A stretch of DNA of 63,778 bases, taken from Thauera linaloolentis 47Lol = DSM 12138 (GTDB taxonomy: Bacteria > Pseudomonadota > Gammaproteobacteria > Burkholderiales > Rhodocyclaceae). Below the pieces are notes generated by a model. The model saw only the letters and a program-made list of their open reading frames with translations, ran no database searches and had not been told where the DNA came from. Shown here piece after piece: positions 8,658-18,317 of this stretch; the stretch's first letter is position 1, and each line of letters opens with the position of its first letter. The position numbers were made by a program, and so were the translations under genes. The stretch covers positions 1 to 63,778 of the forward strand of contig NZ_AMXE01000012.1 of NCBI RefSeq assembly GCF_000310205.1, read 5' to 3'.

Positions 8658-10130
8658 TCAGTCTTCCAGCGCGCGCACCTTCACCGTGCGCCCCTTGAGC
8701 CTGCCGGCCGACAGGCGGCGCACGGCGTGCGGGGCGATGGCACGCGCCACGGCGACGTAGGTGATCTGGTCGGTGACGGTGATCCTGCCGACCTGCTCGC
8801 GGGTGAAGCCGGCTTCGCCAGTCAGCGCGCCGAGCACGTCGCCGGGGCGGATCTTGTCCTTGCGCCCGCCCAGGATCATCAGCGTGCTCATCGGCGCCCG
8901 CAGCGGCGGAGCGTCGCCGGCCGCGCCGCCGTCCCGCAGATCGGCGCCATCCTGCCAGGCGGGCTCGAAGCCGACGGCCTGCGCGATTGCCGCCACGCGG
9001 CGGCGGTCGGCATTGCTGCACAGGCTGAGGGCGAGCCCTTCGGCCTCGCCGCGGCCGGTGCGGCCGATGCGATGGACGTAGATATCCGGGTCGGGGGTGA
9101 CATCGACGTTGATGACGGCCTCGAGCTGCGCGATGTCCAGCCCGCGCGCGGCGACATCCGTCGCCACCAGCACCGTGCAGCTCTGGTTGGCGAAGCGGAT
9201 CAGTACCTGGTCGCGTTCGCGCTGCTCCATGTCGCCGTGCAATGCGAGCGCGTCGACGCCCTCCGCGCGCAGCAGCTCGACCAGCGCACGGCACTGCTGG
9301 CGGGTGTTGCAGAAGGCCAGGGCGCTGGCCGGCCGATAGCGGCGCAGCAGCGTGACCACGGCCTGCAGGCGCGCCGGATGTTCGATTTCGTAGAAGAGCT
9401 GGCGGATCTTGCCGGCGGCGTGCCGTTCGGCGAGCCTGACCTCGGTGGGCGCATGCAGGAAGCGCTGCGCGAGCGAGGCAATGCCATCAGGGAAGGTGGC
9501 GGAGAACAGCAGCGTCTGCCGCTGCCGCGGGCAGTGGCTGGCGATCCAGGCGATGTCGTCGTGGAAGCCCATGTCCAGCATGCGGTCGGCCTCGTCGAGC
9601 ACCAGCGTGTCCAGGGCTTCCAGGGCCAGGCTCTCGCGCTGCAGGTGGTCCATGATGCGGCCGGGTGTTCCCACCACCACGTGCGCGCCGTGGGCGAGGC
9701 TTTCGCGCTGCGGCCGCATCGGCGTGCCGCCGCACAGCGCCAGCACCTTGATGTTGTCGGCGAAGCGCGCCAGGCGGCGGATTTCCTGTGTGACCTGGTC
9801 GGCCAGCTCTCGTGTCGGGCACAGCACCAGGGCCTGCACCGCGAGCCGGCGCGGATCGAGTCGGCACAGCAGCGGCAGGGCGAAGGCGGCGGTCTTGCCG
9901 CTGCCAGTCCTGGCCTGGGCGATTAAATCCCGCCCTTGCAGCGCGGGCGGTAGTGCGGCGTCTTGGATCGGCGTCATCGCCAGGTAGCCGAGCTGCCGGA
10001 GGTTGTCGAGCATGCCCGGCGGCAGCGGAAGCCCGCTGAAATCGCGGGGCGTCCCGACGGTCGAAGGGGAGGGGGATTCGGCGCTGTCGCCGCTTGGGGG
10101 GATAATGTCGTCCATGCGCAATTCTGACAT
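8658..10130 (-). CDS. dbpA: ATP-dependent RNA helicase DbpA
   Basis: A 490-residue DEAD-box helicase. Core motifs are in order: [13 protein letters not shown] (motif I), PTRELADQV (Ia), VVGTPGRI (Ib), [13 protein letters not shown] (II), LLFSATFP (III), [14 protein letters not shown] (V) and [15 protein letters not shown] (VI). The C-terminal RNA-binding domain ([23 protein letters not shown] and later [13 protein letters not shown]) identifies DbpA, which binds hairpin 92 of 23S rRNA and acts in 50S assembly. ATG 10130 is used; ATG 10115 is an alternative. It is convergent with the ankyrin gene and divergent from yjdM. Confidence 0.93.
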   Translation of the reverse strand: MSELRMDDIIPPSGDSAESPSPSTVGTPRDFSGLPLPPGMLDNLRQLGYLAMTPIQDAALPPALQGRDLIAQARTGSGKTAAFALPLLCRLDPRRLAVQALVLCPTRELADQVTQEIRRLARFADNIKVLALCGGTPMRPQRESLAHGAHVVVGTPGRIMDHLQRESLALEALDTLVLDEADRMLDMGFHDDIAWIASHCPRQRQTLLFSATFPDGIASLAQRFLHAPTEVRLAERHAAGKIRQLFYEIEHPARLQAVVTLLRRYRPASALAFCNTRQQCRALVELLRAEGVDALALHGDMEQRERDQVLIRFANQSCTVLVATDVAARGLDIAQLEAVINVDVTPDPDIYVHRIGRTGRGEAEGLALSLCSNADRRRVAAIAQAVGFEPAWQDGADLRDGGAAGDAPPLRAPMSTLMILGGRKDKIRPGDVLGALTGEAGFTREQVGRITVTDQITYVAVARAIAPHAVRRLSAGRLKGRTVKVRALED

Positions 10131-10213
10131 CAGGCCCGGGCGGGCGCACGCCGGCGCGTTTCGTGCCCGGCGACAGGCCCGGGCGTTTTGACCATAACGA
10201 CAAGGAAAACAGC

Positions 10214-10555
10214 ATGAGCAGTCTGCCCAAGTGTCCCGAATGCAGCTCCGAATACACCTACGAGGACGGCATCAACTACGTCTGTCCGGAGTGTGCGCAC
10301 GAGTGGCCGCAAGCGGCCGCCGAAGAGACGGGCGAGGCCGGGAAGGTGTTCAAGGATGCCAATGGCAACGTGTTGCAGGATGGCGACAGCGTCACGGTGA
10401 TCAAGGACCTGAAGGTCAAGGGTTCGTCGCTGGTGGTGAAAGTCGGCACCAAGGTCAAGAACATCCGCCTGATCGACGGCGACCATGACATCGACTGCAA
10501 GATCGATGGCATCGGCGCGATGAAGCTGAAGTCGGAGTTCGTGCGCAAGGCCTGA
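10214..10555 (+). CDS. yjdM: Zinc ribbon domain-containing alkylphosphonate utilization-type protein YjdM
   Basis: A 113-residue YjdM (formerly PhnA) family protein. The N-terminal zinc ribbon is [22 protein letters not shown] (two CPEC pairs), and the C-terminal part is a small beta domain ([28 protein letters not shown]...VRKA). Despite the old name, the protein is not needed for phosphonate use and its role is unknown. An in-frame start at 10163 would add 17 residues not seen in the family, so ATG 10214 with the upstream AAGGAAAA was chosen. It is convergent with the mscS-like gene; a 22-base palindrome lies between them. Confidence 0.88.
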   Translation: MSSLPKCPECSSEYTYEDGINYVCPECAHEWPQAAAEETGEAGKVFKDANGNVLQDGDSVTVIKDLKVKGSSLVVKVGTKVKNIRLIDGDHDIDCKIDGIGAMKLKSEFVRKA

Positions 10556-10565
10556 CTTCGGCCTT

Positions 10566-10587
10566 CGCCGCGCCGGCCGGCGCGGCG
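10566..10587. terminator. Perfect 22-base GC palindrome between convergent genes
   Basis: CGCCGCGCCGG followed directly by CCGGCGCGGCG, with 11-base perfect arms and no spacer, sits between the ends of yjdM and the convergent mscS-like gene. It could act as a stem-loop ending both transcripts, but it lacks a T-run, so a Rho-assisted or RNA-stabilising role is as likely. Position and symmetry are seen directly; function is inferred. Confidence 0.4.
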
Positions 10588-10589
10588 GC

Positions 10590-11147
10590 TCAAGCCCGCG
10601 GCATGTTGCGCCAGCGCCGGGTCGCGCGCTGGAAAAACAGGCTGTTGGGCACCTGCAGCACCGTGTCGCTGCCGTCGGGCAGGCGCTCCTGCAAGGTGGT
10701 GTAGATCAGGTTGATGTCGGTCACCTGTCCTTTCAGCCCCGGTTTTTCGCCGTTTTCGAGCAACTCGACATGGTCGTGGAGGCGGAATGGCCGGGTGGTG
10801 AAGATCAGCATCGCGCAAAAGATGTTGGACAGCACGCTCCAGGCGGCGAAGAAGGCCACGGCCGCCACCGCGGCAAAGCCGGTGAAGGCGGTCCACAGCA
10901 CCGTGCCCGACACGCCGAAACGGTCCAGGATCGTCAGTAGCGCGCCGGCGTAGATCACGAAGGCATTGATGCGGCGTACGCCGATGACGAGTTCGGCCGG
11001 CAGGTTGTAGCGCTCGCCCAGGCGGCGCACGATGCGGCGCACCGCCATGTTCAGCAGCCAGGCGGCGAGCAGGATCAGCATCACCTGGAGGCCGAGGGTG
11101 ATGAATTCGAGCCAGGGCTGTGCCCATTCGGGAAGCAGTTGTTTCAT
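10590..11147 (-). CDS. Short MscS-family mechanosensitive channel
   Basis: A 185-residue small-conductance mechanosensitive channel homologue. There are predicted membrane segments at about residues 15-36, 58-78 and 82-112. The last is the Gly/Ala-rich pore helix (TGFAAVAAVAFFAAWSVLSN). The middle beta domain follows (RLHDHVELLENGEKPGLKGQVTDINLIYTTL ending in QVPNSLFFQ). The protein stops soon after, so the cytoplasmic vestibule's C-terminal alpha/beta domain of E. coli MscS (286 residues) is missing. Function as an osmotic release valve is inferred from the family. Confidence 0.82.
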   Translation of the reverse strand: MKQLLPEWAQPWLEFITLGLQVMLILLAAWLLNMAVRRIVRRLGERYNLPAELVIGVRRINAFVIYAGALLTILDRFGVSGTVLWTAFTGFAAVAAVAFFAAWSVLSNIFCAMLIFTTRPFRLHDHVELLENGEKPGLKGQVTDINLIYTTLQERLPDGSDTVLQVPNSLFFQRATRRWRNMPRA

Positions 11148-11257
11148 TGGCGGCCGGAGTGTGTCGTCGGGTGGCGTGGTCGGAGACGGCAAGTTTAGCC
11201 CGGGTCTTCGCCCCGGCGCAGGTGGTGGATGCCGATGGAGGCGGGCGAGGGCCGCCT

Positions 11258-12064
11258 TCAGGCGCCGGCGATCCAGCCTTCCAGCGGATCGACCCGCGCC
11301 GGCAGGCCGTAGCGGGGACCCCCCGCCCGTGCGCAGGCGGCGGCCTGCATCAGTGCCAGCACGGCATCGAGGCGGTCTCCGCTGGCGTCTTCGATCAAGC
11401 CGGCGCGTGACGCGGCGTCGGCCCGCAGCCGGAGCCCGCCGGGCAGGCGCCCCTCGCATAGCGCGTCGACGATGCCTGCCCGGGCACTTTGGCGCTCGGC
11501 GGTATGCTTGCGCTTGTCGTCGCTCTTGTAAGGGGCGCGCGTGAGGTGGCGCGCAAGCAGGCCGGGATAGGCCTCCACCGCGATCCGCATGGGGTCTCCG
11601 CCATGCAGCCCGGGCAGGGTCACGCCTGCGGCGAGCAGGCGCGGCGCGCCTTCCAGGAACATCAGCCCGACCGGCGGATTCACCAGCTTCAGCGGGCTGT
11701 GAGAACGTGCCGGCAGGTCGGTGGCGCGATGCGCGTAGCGCTGGCCGACGGGGCGGGTTTCGCGATAGGCGTCGAGTGCGCTGCGGAATCCGGCCTTGCC
11801 CAGGCCCGTGCAGTGCCGGACCAGTTCGGGCCAGCCTTGCGGCCAGCCGAGGTCGATGACCGCTTCGCGCGGCAGTCCGAATGGCAGGTCGAAGGCGCCG
11901 AGCCAGGGGCCGGGGCGCGCGAGCAGGGATTCGAAGGTCGGCCAGTCCGCCATTGTCTCCATGCCGGCGAGTTCGATGGCATGGCGTGCGAGATGTCCGA
12001 ATGCAGCCGTGATCGGCTTGGCCCGGCGCGGGGCGGAGGTGAAGTCGACGCCGATCAATTGCAT
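11258..12064 (-). CDS. DUF429 domain-containing protein
   Basis: A 268-residue protein of the DUF429 family, which has an RNase H-like fold predicted to act on nucleic acid or nucleotides. It opens MQLIGVDFTSAPRRAKPI with the first acidic residue of that fold, followed by FDLPFGLPREAVIDLGWPQ, VEAYPGLLAR and, near the end, ASGDRLDAVLALMQAAAC with a conserved Asp. No biochemical function is established. ATG 12064 was chosen because the family begins directly at this beta strand. It lies between the mscS-like gene and murJ on the same strand, with gaps of about 110 and 75 bases. Confidence 0.8.
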   Translation of the reverse strand: MQLIGVDFTSAPRRAKPITAAFGHLARHAIELAGMETMADWPTFESLLARPGPWLGAFDLPFGLPREAVIDLGWPQGWPELVRHCTGLGKAGFRSALDAYRETRPVGQRYAHRATDLPARSHSPLKLVNPPVGLMFLEGAPRLLAAGVTLPGLHGGDPMRIAVEAYPGLLARHLTRAPYKSDDKRKHTAERQSARAGIVDALCEGRLPGGLRLRADAASRAGLIEDASGDRLDAVLALMQAAACARAGGPRYGLPARVDPLEGWIAGA

Positions 12065-12138
12065 GTTCGTCGTTTCCGATGGCCTTTCGGGGCGGCAGCG
12101 CGGAGCGGCCGGCGTGGCAGAGTTTCGGCGCGCGGCCC

Positions 12139-13674
12139 TCAGGCGCCGCGGCGGCGGAAGTCGCGCAGACGGAAGCCGAGCGCGAGCAGCGTGGCGAAGT
12201 AGGCGAGCGCGCCGGCGCCGACCACGGCGGCAAGGCGCAGGCCGCGCTCCAGCCCGCCGATTTCGACCCACAGCGCGTCAGGTCCTGCACCGAACCACAG
12301 TACGGCGCCCATGACCGCCAGCGCGGCCAGCAGTTTCAGCGTGAATGCGGCCCAGCCCGCCTGCGGCATGTAGACCGCACGCTTGCGCAGGCCGCGGTAG
12401 AGCAGGGCGGCGTTGAGGCAGGAGGCGAGGCCGATCGACAGGGCGAGTCCGGCGTGGCGCAGCGGCACGATGAACGCCAGGTTCATGAGCTGCGTGGCGA
12501 GCAGCGTGAAGAGGGCGATCTTGACCGGTGTGCGGATGTCCTGGCGGGCATAGAAGGCCGGGGCCAGCACCTTGACCAGAATCAGGCCGGTCAGCCCGAC
12601 GCTGTAGGCGACCAGCGCGCTGCGCGTCTGCATCACGTCGCCGGCGCCGAAGGCACCGTAGTTGAACAGCGTCGCCACCAGCGGCACGGCCAGCAGCGCC
12701 AGGCCCAGCGCGGCGGGCAGCGTCAGCAGCAGCGTCAGGCGCAGGCCCCAGTCGAGCAGGGACGAGAATTCGCCTGCGTTGTCGTCGGCATGCAGCTTGG
12801 ACAGGCTGGGCAGCAGGATCGTCCCCAGCGCCACGCCCAGCAGGCCGGCGGGGAATTCCATCAGGCGGTCGGCGTAGTACAGCCACGACACGCTGCCGCT
12901 TTCGAGGAAGGAGGCGAAGATGGTGTTGATCAGCAGCGAGATCTGGCTGACGGAAACGCCGAGGATGGCCGGCGCCATCAGCTTCATGATGCGGCGCACG
13001 CCCGGGTCGGACAGGTCGAGATCGAAGCGCGGAAGCATGCCGATCTTCCACAGCGGGCGGACCTGCAGCGCCAGTTGCAGCAAGCCGCCGATGAACACCG
13101 CCCAGGCCAGCGCCAGTACCGGCGGATCGAAGTATGGCACGGCGAACAACGCCATGCCGATGAAGGCGAGATTGAGCAGCACCGGCGTGAAGGCGGGTAT
13201 CGCGAAGCGGCTCCAGGTATTGAGCACGCCGCCCGCGAGCGCGACCAGCGACATGAAGAAGATGTAGGGGAAGGTGATGCGGGTGAGTTCGACCGTCAGT
13301 TCGAACTTGCCGGGGTCGCCGGAAAAGCCCGGCGCCGAAACGTAGATGATCAGCGGAGCGGCCAGCGCCCCCAGTGCGGCGACGAGCGCGACGATCAGAC
13401 CGAGCAGGGTGGAGACGCGGCTGACCAGCGTATGTGTCGCCTCGGGGCCTTGCCGGTTCTTGTATTCGGCGAGAATGGGGACGAAGGCCTGCGAAAAGGC
13501 GCCTTCGGCGAACATGCGCCGCAACAGGTTGGGCAGGCGGAAGGCGACGAAGAAGGCGTCGGTGGCCATGCCGGCGCCGAAGGCGCGGGCGATGACGAGA
13601 TCGCGCACGAAGCCGAGGATGCGGGATAGCAGCGTCATGCCGCTGACGGTGGCGAGAGCGCGCAGCAGATTCAT
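12139..13674 (-). CDS. murJ: Lipid II flippase MurJ
   Basis: A 511-residue MATE-like (MOP superfamily) membrane protein that moves lipid II across the inner membrane for peptidoglycan synthesis. It starts [35 protein letters not shown], a very characteristic MurJ N-terminus, and has 14 predicted helices. Conserved pieces include [25 protein letters not shown] and [13 protein letters not shown] 13674 matches the conserved start; the longer frame reaching 13755 is unlikely. It is divergent from rpsT, an arrangement common in Betaproteobacteria. Confidence 0.95.
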   Translation of the reverse strand: MNLLRALATVSGMTLLSRILGFVRDLVIARAFGAGMATDAFFVAFRLPNLLRRMFAEGAFSQAFVPILAEYKNRQGPEATHTLVSRVSTLLGLIVALVAALGALAAPLIIYVSAPGFSGDPGKFELTVELTRITFPYIFFMSLVALAGGVLNTWSRFAIPAFTPVLLNLAFIGMALFAVPYFDPPVLALAWAVFIGGLLQLALQVRPLWKIGMLPRFDLDLSDPGVRRIMKLMAPAILGVSVSQISLLINTIFASFLESGSVSWLYYADRLMEFPAGLLGVALGTILLPSLSKLHADDNAGEFSSLLDWGLRLTLLLTLPAALGLALLAVPLVATLFNYGAFGAGDVMQTRSALVAYSVGLTGLILVKVLAPAFYARQDIRTPVKIALFTLLATQLMNLAFIVPLRHAGLALSIGLASCLNAALLYRGLRKRAVYMPQAGWAAFTLKLLAALAVMGAVLWFGAGPDALWVEIGGLERGLRLAAVVGAGALAYFATLLALGFRLRDFRRRGA

Positions 13675-13816
13675 GTATCTAAGCCGGAAGGTTGGAGCGG
13701 AGTCGACGCGCGCAGGCGGGGCGGGCCGGAATGCCGCAGAAGGCAAGCCATGCATGATAGCCGGGCTGCTGCCACTACCGTAAGCCGGGCCGCGATCGGC
13801 GATCTACGAAACATGC

Positions 13817-13845
13817 TTGCGTTCTGTTGTATTGCCGGATAGAAT
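13817..13845 (+). promoter_or_regulatory. Sigma-70 promoter for rpsT
   Basis: A -35 hexamer TTGCGT at 13817-13822 and a -10 hexamer TAGAAT at 13840-13845 are separated by exactly 17 bases. The start codon of rpsT is 40 bases downstream. Hexamer quality and spacing are good for a ribosomal protein gene. Confidence 0.65.
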
Positions 13846-13885
13846 CGCGGACTTTCCAGAACCATTCATCAACGGAATCACATTT

Positions 13886-14152
13886 ATGGCCAACTCGGCA
13901 CAAGCTCGCAAGCGCGCCCGCCAGGCAGTCAAGTCTCGCGCCCACAACGCCAGCCTTCGTTCCCGCCTGCGTACCGCGATCAAGGCCGTGCGCAAGGCCA
14001 TCGTGGGTGGCGACAAGGCGGCGGCTCAGTCGGTCTTTCGCACCTCGATGAGCACCATCGACAGCATCGCCGACAAGAAGATCATCCACAAGAACAAGGC
14101 CGCTCGTCACAAGAGCCGTCTGTCCGCCGCCGTCAAGGCGATGGCTGCTTGA
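13886..14152 (+). CDS. rpsT: 30S ribosomal protein S20
   Basis: An 88-residue S20 with the family start [13 protein letters not shown], basic helices, and ending [18 protein letters not shown]. It binds 16S rRNA early in 30S assembly. The start was set at ATG 13886 by homology; upstream in-frame codons from 13817 cover its promoter. It is monocistronic: a promoter lies directly upstream and a strong hairpin terminator 40 bases after the stop. It is divergent from murJ. Confidence 0.97.
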   Translation: MANSAQARKRARQAVKSRAHNASLRSRLRTAIKAVRKAIVGGDKAAAQSVFRTSMSTIDSIADKKIIHKNKAARHKSRLSAAVKAMAA

Positions 14153-14191
14153 TTCGGGCATGATCCTAGCTGCGGCCACGGCCGTGGAGCG

Positions 14192-14222
14192 CAAAAAAAG
14201 CGACCTGCGGGTCGCTTTTTTG
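14192..14222. terminator. Bidirectional intrinsic terminator between rpsT and DUF3579 gene
   Basis: Arms AGCGACC (14199-14205) and GGTCGCT (14210-14216) with a 4-base loop are flanked by an A-run on the left and a T-run on the right. This suits rpsT on the plus strand and the convergent DUF3579 gene on the minus strand. Confidence 0.88.
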
Positions 14223-14252
14223 TTGCAGGTAGCGTTCTGAAACGGGCTGCCT

Positions 14253-14543
14253 TCAAAGCGGCGCATCTCCGATCCAGTCGATCTGCAGATCGTTGTCCTT
14301 GGCAAAGTTGACCATGAACTTGTACGCCATCGGTTCTATGTCGTAGAGGCGCGCATCGATGAGCACCGTCTTGTCGCCCTTCAGCGTGCAGCCCGGGCGG
14401 ACGTAAGGCGAATACATCATGCGGTGGTCCGCGCCGAAGGCGGACATGACGCCACAGAGCCGATCGGCCCAGTCGCTCGGGCGGAATTTCTTCCCGTCAT
14501 TGGTAACACCGACGATGATGAAATTTTCGATCTTCTGAGTCAT
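14253..14543 (-). CDS. DUF3579 domain-containing protein
   Basis: A 96-residue soluble protein (MTQKIENFIIVGVTNDGKKFRPSDWADRLCGVMSAFG...) matching the DUF3579 family, restricted mainly to Betaproteobacteria. The conserved FRPSDWADRL and the C-terminal IEPMAYKFMVNFAKDNDLQ are present. No function is known. The frame stays open on this strand far upstream (to about 17627), but that extension is antisense to argD, argF and argG and is not coding; ATG 14543 is the family start. It is divergent from argD, in which orientation it is commonly found. Confidence 0.88.
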   Translation of the reverse strand: MTQKIENFIIVGVTNDGKKFRPSDWADRLCGVMSAFGADHRMMYSPYVRPGCTLKGDKTVLIDARLYDIEPMAYKFMVNFAKDNDLQIDWIGDAPL

Positions 14544-14774
14544 GTTTGCGCCCTGGCCGCAGAGGTGGTGCGCCCGGCGCGCCGTCCTGCGGGCGGCGCC
14601 CAAAGCGCGGCGCATTCTAGCAGAAAACATCTTTATCGACGGGGCTGCGTGGCGCGGGCCCCGGTCCGCGCTCCTGTACAGGGCTGGCAGTTTTGGCTTA
14701 AGATTCCTGTTCATTTCTGCACGGCGGCACCTGCCGCCGTGCGCGTTTTCAGCTTCGTTCCGATCGAGGTCCCC

Positions 14775-15950
14775 ATGTCCCATGTCATGAATACCTATGC
14801 CAGGCTGCCTGTCGCCTTCACGCACGGGGAAGGCGTCTGGATGTATGACGAGACTGGCAAACGCTATCTCGATGCCTTGTCGGGCATCGCGGTCAATACG
14901 CTGGGCCACAATCATCCGCGGCTGGTCAAGGCCATTGCCGAGCAGGCCGGCAGGCTGATCCACACCTCCAATCTGTACCGCATTCCGCTGCAGGAGCAGT
15001 TGTCCGACCGTATCGCCGAGACTGCAGGCATGGACGAGGTGTTCTTCTGCAACTCGGGCTGCGAGGCCAACGAGGCGGCGATCAAGCTGGCGCGCATGTA
15101 CGGCCACAAGAAGGGGGTGGAGCTGCCTCACGTCATCGTCATGGAAAGCGCTTTCCACGGCCGCACCATGGCGACCCTGTCGGCGACCGGAAACCGCAAG
15201 GCGCAGGCTGGCTTCGAGCCGCTGGTGCAGGGTTTTCTCCGTGTGCCGTACAAGGACATCGGGGCCATTCGCAAGATCGCCGAGCACGACCACAGCGTGG
15301 TCGCCGTGATGCTGGAGATGATCCAGGGCGAAGGCGGCGTCAACGTCGCGGACGAGGCGTTCCAGCGCGAACTGCGCGCCCTCTGTGACGAGAAGGGTTG
15401 GCTGATGATCTGCGACGAAGTCCAGTGCGGCATGGGGCGCACGGGCAAATGGTACGGCTGGCAGCATGCCGGTACCCGGCCCGACGTGATGACGCTGGCC
15501 AAGGGGCTGGCGTCGGGCGTGCCGATCGGTGCCTGCGTGACGTCCGGGCTGGCAAAGGGGCTCTTCGGCCCGGGCAACCATGGCTCGACTTTCGGCGGCA
15601 ATCCGCTGGCCTGCGCTGCGGGCATCGCCACGTTCGATACCATCGTCGATGACGGGCTGATGGACAACGCCGTCGCCATCGGCGAGCAGATCCGCAAGGG
15701 GCTGGCCGAGGCGCTGAAGGATGTCACGGGTGTGGTCGATATCCGCGGCCGGGGCCTGATGATCGGCGTCGAACTCGACCGCCCCTGCGGCGCGCTGATG
15801 GCGCGCGCGGCCGGGCAGGGCCTGCTGCTCAGCGTCACCGCGGAGCGCGTCGTGCGCCTGTTGCCGGCACTGACTTTCTCTGCCGAAGAGGCGAAGACCC
15901 TGGTGTCGATGCTGGCGCCGATGATTCGCGATTTCCTCGCGAACGGCTGA
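14775..15950 (+). CDS. argD: Acetylornithine aminotransferase
   Basis: A 391-residue class III PLP-dependent aminotransferase (N-acetylornithine to N-acetylglutamate semialdehyde, fourth step of arginine synthesis). Visible are VNTLGHNHPRLVKAI, FFCNSGCEANEAAIKLAR, ESAFHGRTMATLSATGN, ICDEVQCGMGRTGKWYGWQ with the PLP-contacting Asp, and TLAKGLASGVPIGA with the Schiff-base Lys, then HGSTFGGNPLACAA. ATG 14775 follows the GAGGT-like ribosome site. argF begins 10 bases after its stop, so the two form an operon. The same enzyme often also serves lysine synthesis (DapC). Confidence 0.95.
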   Translation: MSHVMNTYARLPVAFTHGEGVWMYDETGKRYLDALSGIAVNTLGHNHPRLVKAIAEQAGRLIHTSNLYRIPLQEQLSDRIAETAGMDEVFFCNSGCEANEAAIKLARMYGHKKGVELPHVIVMESAFHGRTMATLSATGNRKAQAGFEPLVQGFLRVPYKDIGAIRKIAEHDHSVVAVMLEMIQGEGGVNVADEAFQRELRALCDEKGWLMICDEVQCGMGRTGKWYGWQHAGTRPDVMTLAKGLASGVPIGACVTSGLAKGLFGPGNHGSTFGGNPLACAAGIATFDTIVDDGLMDNAVAIGEQIRKGLAEALKDVTGVVDIRGRGLMIGVELDRPCGALMARAAGQGLLLSVTAERVVRLLPALTFSAEEAKTLVSMLAPMIRDFLANG

Positions 15951-15959
15951 GGATTGCCT

Positions 15960-16886
15960 ATGACCTCGATCAAGCACTATCTGCAGTTCAAGGATTTCAC
16001 CCGCGAGGAATACGACTACCTCTTCGAACGCTCGAAGTGGATCAAGGACAAGTTCAAGCGCTACGAGCCCTATCATCCGCTGTTCGACCGCACGCTGGTG
16101 ATGATCTTCGAGAAAGCGAGCACGCGTACCCGCCTGTCCTTCGAGGCCGGCGCGCAGCAGCTCGGCGGCTCGGCCATCTACCTCAACACGCGCGACTCGC
16201 AGCTCGGCCGCGGCGAGCCGGTGGAGGATGCCGCGCAGGTGATTTCGCGCATGAGCGATCTGGTGATGATCCGCACCTTCGAACAGGAAATGGTCGAGCG
16301 CTTCGCCGCCAATTCGCGCGTGCCGGTCATCAACGGGCTGACCAACGAATACCATCCCTGCCAGATCCTGGCGGACATCTTCACTTTCATCGAGCATCGC
16401 GGCCCGATCCAGGGCAGGACTGTCGCCTGGGTCGGGGACAGCAACAACATGTGCAACACCTGGCTGCAGGCCGCCGAGGTGCTGGGGTTCAACGTCCACG
16501 TATCGACGCCGCCGGGCTATGAAGTCGAACCCGAAAGAGCGGGGCTGTACGGCACCGACAATTTCGAGCAGTTCGCCGACCCGATGGATGCCTGCCGCGG
16601 CGCGGACCTGGTCACGACCGACGTGTGGACGTCGATGGGCTTCGAAGCCGAGAACGAAGCGCGCATGAAGGATTTCGCCGACTGGTGCGTGGACGCCGAA
16701 ATGATGTCGGTGGCGGACAAAAATGCCGTCTTCATGCACTGCCTGCCGGCCCATCGCGGCGAGGAAGTCACCGCCGAAGTCATCGACGGCCCGCAGTCGG
16801 TCGTCTGGGACGAAGCGGAAAATCGCCTGCACGCGCAAAAGGCGTTGATGGAATACCTGGTACTTGGCCGCGTCGAAGCACGATGA
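15960..16886 (+). CDS. argF: Ornithine carbamoyltransferase
   Basis: A 308-residue anabolic OTCase making citrulline from ornithine and carbamoyl phosphate. It has the carbamoyl-phosphate loop FEKASTRTRLSFEAG, DVWTSMGFE and the ornithine-binding MHCLPAHRGEEVTAEV. ATG 15960 is preferred to TTG 15954. The last 66 bases, encoding [21 protein letters not shown] plus stop, are repeated in diverged form just downstream (16907-16972). Confidence 0.96.
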   Translation: MTSIKHYLQFKDFTREEYDYLFERSKWIKDKFKRYEPYHPLFDRTLVMIFEKASTRTRLSFEAGAQQLGGSAIYLNTRDSQLGRGEPVEDAAQVISRMSDLVMIRTFEQEMVERFAANSRVPVINGLTNEYHPCQILADIFTFIEHRGPIQGRTVAWVGDSNNMCNTWLQAAEVLGFNVHVSTPPGYEVEPERAGLYGTDNFEQFADPMDACRGADLVTTDVWTSMGFEAENEARMKDFADWCVDAEMMSVADKNAVFMHCLPAHRGEEVTAEVIDGPQSVVWDEAENRLHAQKALMEYLVLGRVEAR

Positions 16887-16972
16887 CCAGATTTCGGCGC
16901 AGCCAAAATCGCCTGCATGCGCAAAAGGCGTTGATGGAATATCGGGTACTCGGCCGCGTCGAGGCCAGGTAG
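16883..16972 (+). pseudogene. Remnant copy of the argF 3' end
   Basis: Immediately after argF lies a second, imperfect copy of its last 22 codons (16907-16972; first copy 16821-16886, offset 86 bases). It reads [21 protein letters not shown] and ends in TAG. A 29-codon frame opening with ATG 16883, overlapping the argF stop, runs into it. Of eight differing codons, all but one (Leu to Arg) are synonymous, counting TGA/TAG as equal. This suggests two argF alleles diverged under selection and were later brought together, for example by replacement of argF by recombination. It is unlikely to encode a working protein. Confidence 0.8.
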
Positions 16973-17039
16973 GCGGAACGAACAACGAGGCTCGCACGGG
17001 CGTGCGTGCCGGCAATACAGCAGGAAACAGGAAAACAGC

Positions 17040-18269
17040 ATGAGCGACGTCAAGAGAGTAGTGCTCGCCTATTCGGGCGGGCTGGACACTTCGGTCATCC
17101 TGAAGTGGCTGCAGGACACCTACCAGTGCGAAGTGGTCACCTTCACCGCCGACCTCGGCCAGGGCGAGGAGCTGGAACCGGCGCGCACCAAGGCGCTCCA
17201 GTTCGGCATCAAGCCCGAGAACATCTTCATCGACGACCTGCGCGAAGAATTCGTGCGCGATTTCGTCTTCCCGATGTTCCGCGCCAATACCGTCTACGAG
17301 GGTGAGTACCTGCTGGGCACGTCGATTGCCCGTCCGCTGATCGCCAAGCGCCAGATCGAGATCGCCCGCGCCACCGGTGCCGACGCGGTGTCGCATGGCG
17401 CCACCGGCAAGGGCAACGATCAGGTCCGCTTCGAGCTGGGCTACTATGCGCTGATGCCGGGCGTGAAAGTCATCGCGCCGTGGCGGGAATGGGATCTGCT
17501 GTCGCGCGAGAAACTGCTTGCCTACGCCGAGAAGAATGGCATCCCCATCGAGATGAAGCACAAGCAGGGCGGCTCGCCGTATTCGATGGACGCCAACCTG
17601 CTGCACATCTCCTATGAAGGCCGCCACCTCGAAGACCCGGCGGCCGAGGCCGAAGAGTCGATGTGGCGCTGGACGGTGTCGCCCGAAGCCGCGCCGGACG
17701 CCGCCGAGTACCTCGACCTAGAGTTCGAGAAGGGCGACCTGGTCGCCATCAACGGCACCCGCATGAAGGCGCACGAACTGCTGGCCAAGCTCAATGAACT
17801 GGGCGGCAAGCATGGCATCGGCCGCCTCGACCTGGTGGAAAACCGCTATGTTGGCATGAAAAGCCGCGGTTGCTACGAAACCCCGGGCGGCACGATCCTG
17901 CTGCGCGCCCACCGTGCCATCGAATCGATCACGCTCGACCGCGAAGTCGCCCACCTCAAGGACGACCTGATGCCGCGCTACGCGAGCACGATCTACAACG
18001 GCTATTGGTGGAGCCCCGAGCGCCAGGCCATGCAGGCGCTGATCGACCAGACCCAGCAGACGGTCAATGGCTGGGTGCGCGTCAAGCTGTACAAGGGCAA
18101 CGTCATCGTCACCGGCCGCGATTCGAAGACCGATTCGCTGTTCGACCCGACGATCGCCACCTTCGAGGACGACCAGGGCGCCTACAACCAGAAGGATGCG
18201 CACGGCTTCATCCGCCTCAACGCGCTGCGCATGCGCATCGCCGCGAACGCCAAGGCCAGGCGGGGTTGA
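17040..18269 (+). CDS. argG: Argininosuccinate synthase
   Basis: A 409-residue type I ASS that joins citrulline and aspartate using ATP. The PP-loop is [15 protein letters not shown] at the N-terminus; other blocks are [28 protein letters not shown] and [16 protein letters not shown] 17040 follows an AGGAAACAGGAAAA purine stretch. It lies 153 bases after argF, with the argF remnant in the gap. Together argD, argF and argG give the later arginine pathway except argH. Confidence 0.97.
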   Translation: MSDVKRVVLAYSGGLDTSVILKWLQDTYQCEVVTFTADLGQGEELEPARTKALQFGIKPENIFIDDLREEFVRDFVFPMFRANTVYEGEYLLGTSIARPLIAKRQIEIARATGADAVSHGATGKGNDQVRFELGYYALMPGVKVIAPWREWDLLSREKLLAYAEKNGIPIEMKHKQGGSPYSMDANLLHISYEGRHLEDPAAEAEESMWRWTVSPEAAPDAAEYLDLEFEKGDLVAINGTRMKAHELLAKLNELGGKHGIGRLDLVENRYVGMKSRGCYETPGGTILLRAHRAIESITLDREVAHLKDDLMPRYASTIYNGYWWSPERQAMQALIDQTQQTVNGWVRVKLYKGNVIVTGRDSKTDSLFDPTIATFEDDQGAYNQKDAHGFIRLNALRMRIAANAKARRG

Positions 18270-18317
18270 TACGGGCCCGCGCCCGATCGTTGTGACAAGC
18301 TAGCTGGGAACCCGGTG

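Noticed and set aside
14641-14774. Promoter or arginine operator before argD
   Set aside because: Only weak hexamer matches and no convincing ARG-box palindrome could be identified.
14253-17627. Open minus-strand frame of over 1100 codons
   Set aside because: Only its last 96 codons match a family (DUF3579). The rest is antisense to argD, argF and argG and has low-complexity His/Arg/Ala-rich translation typical of GC-rich shadow frames.
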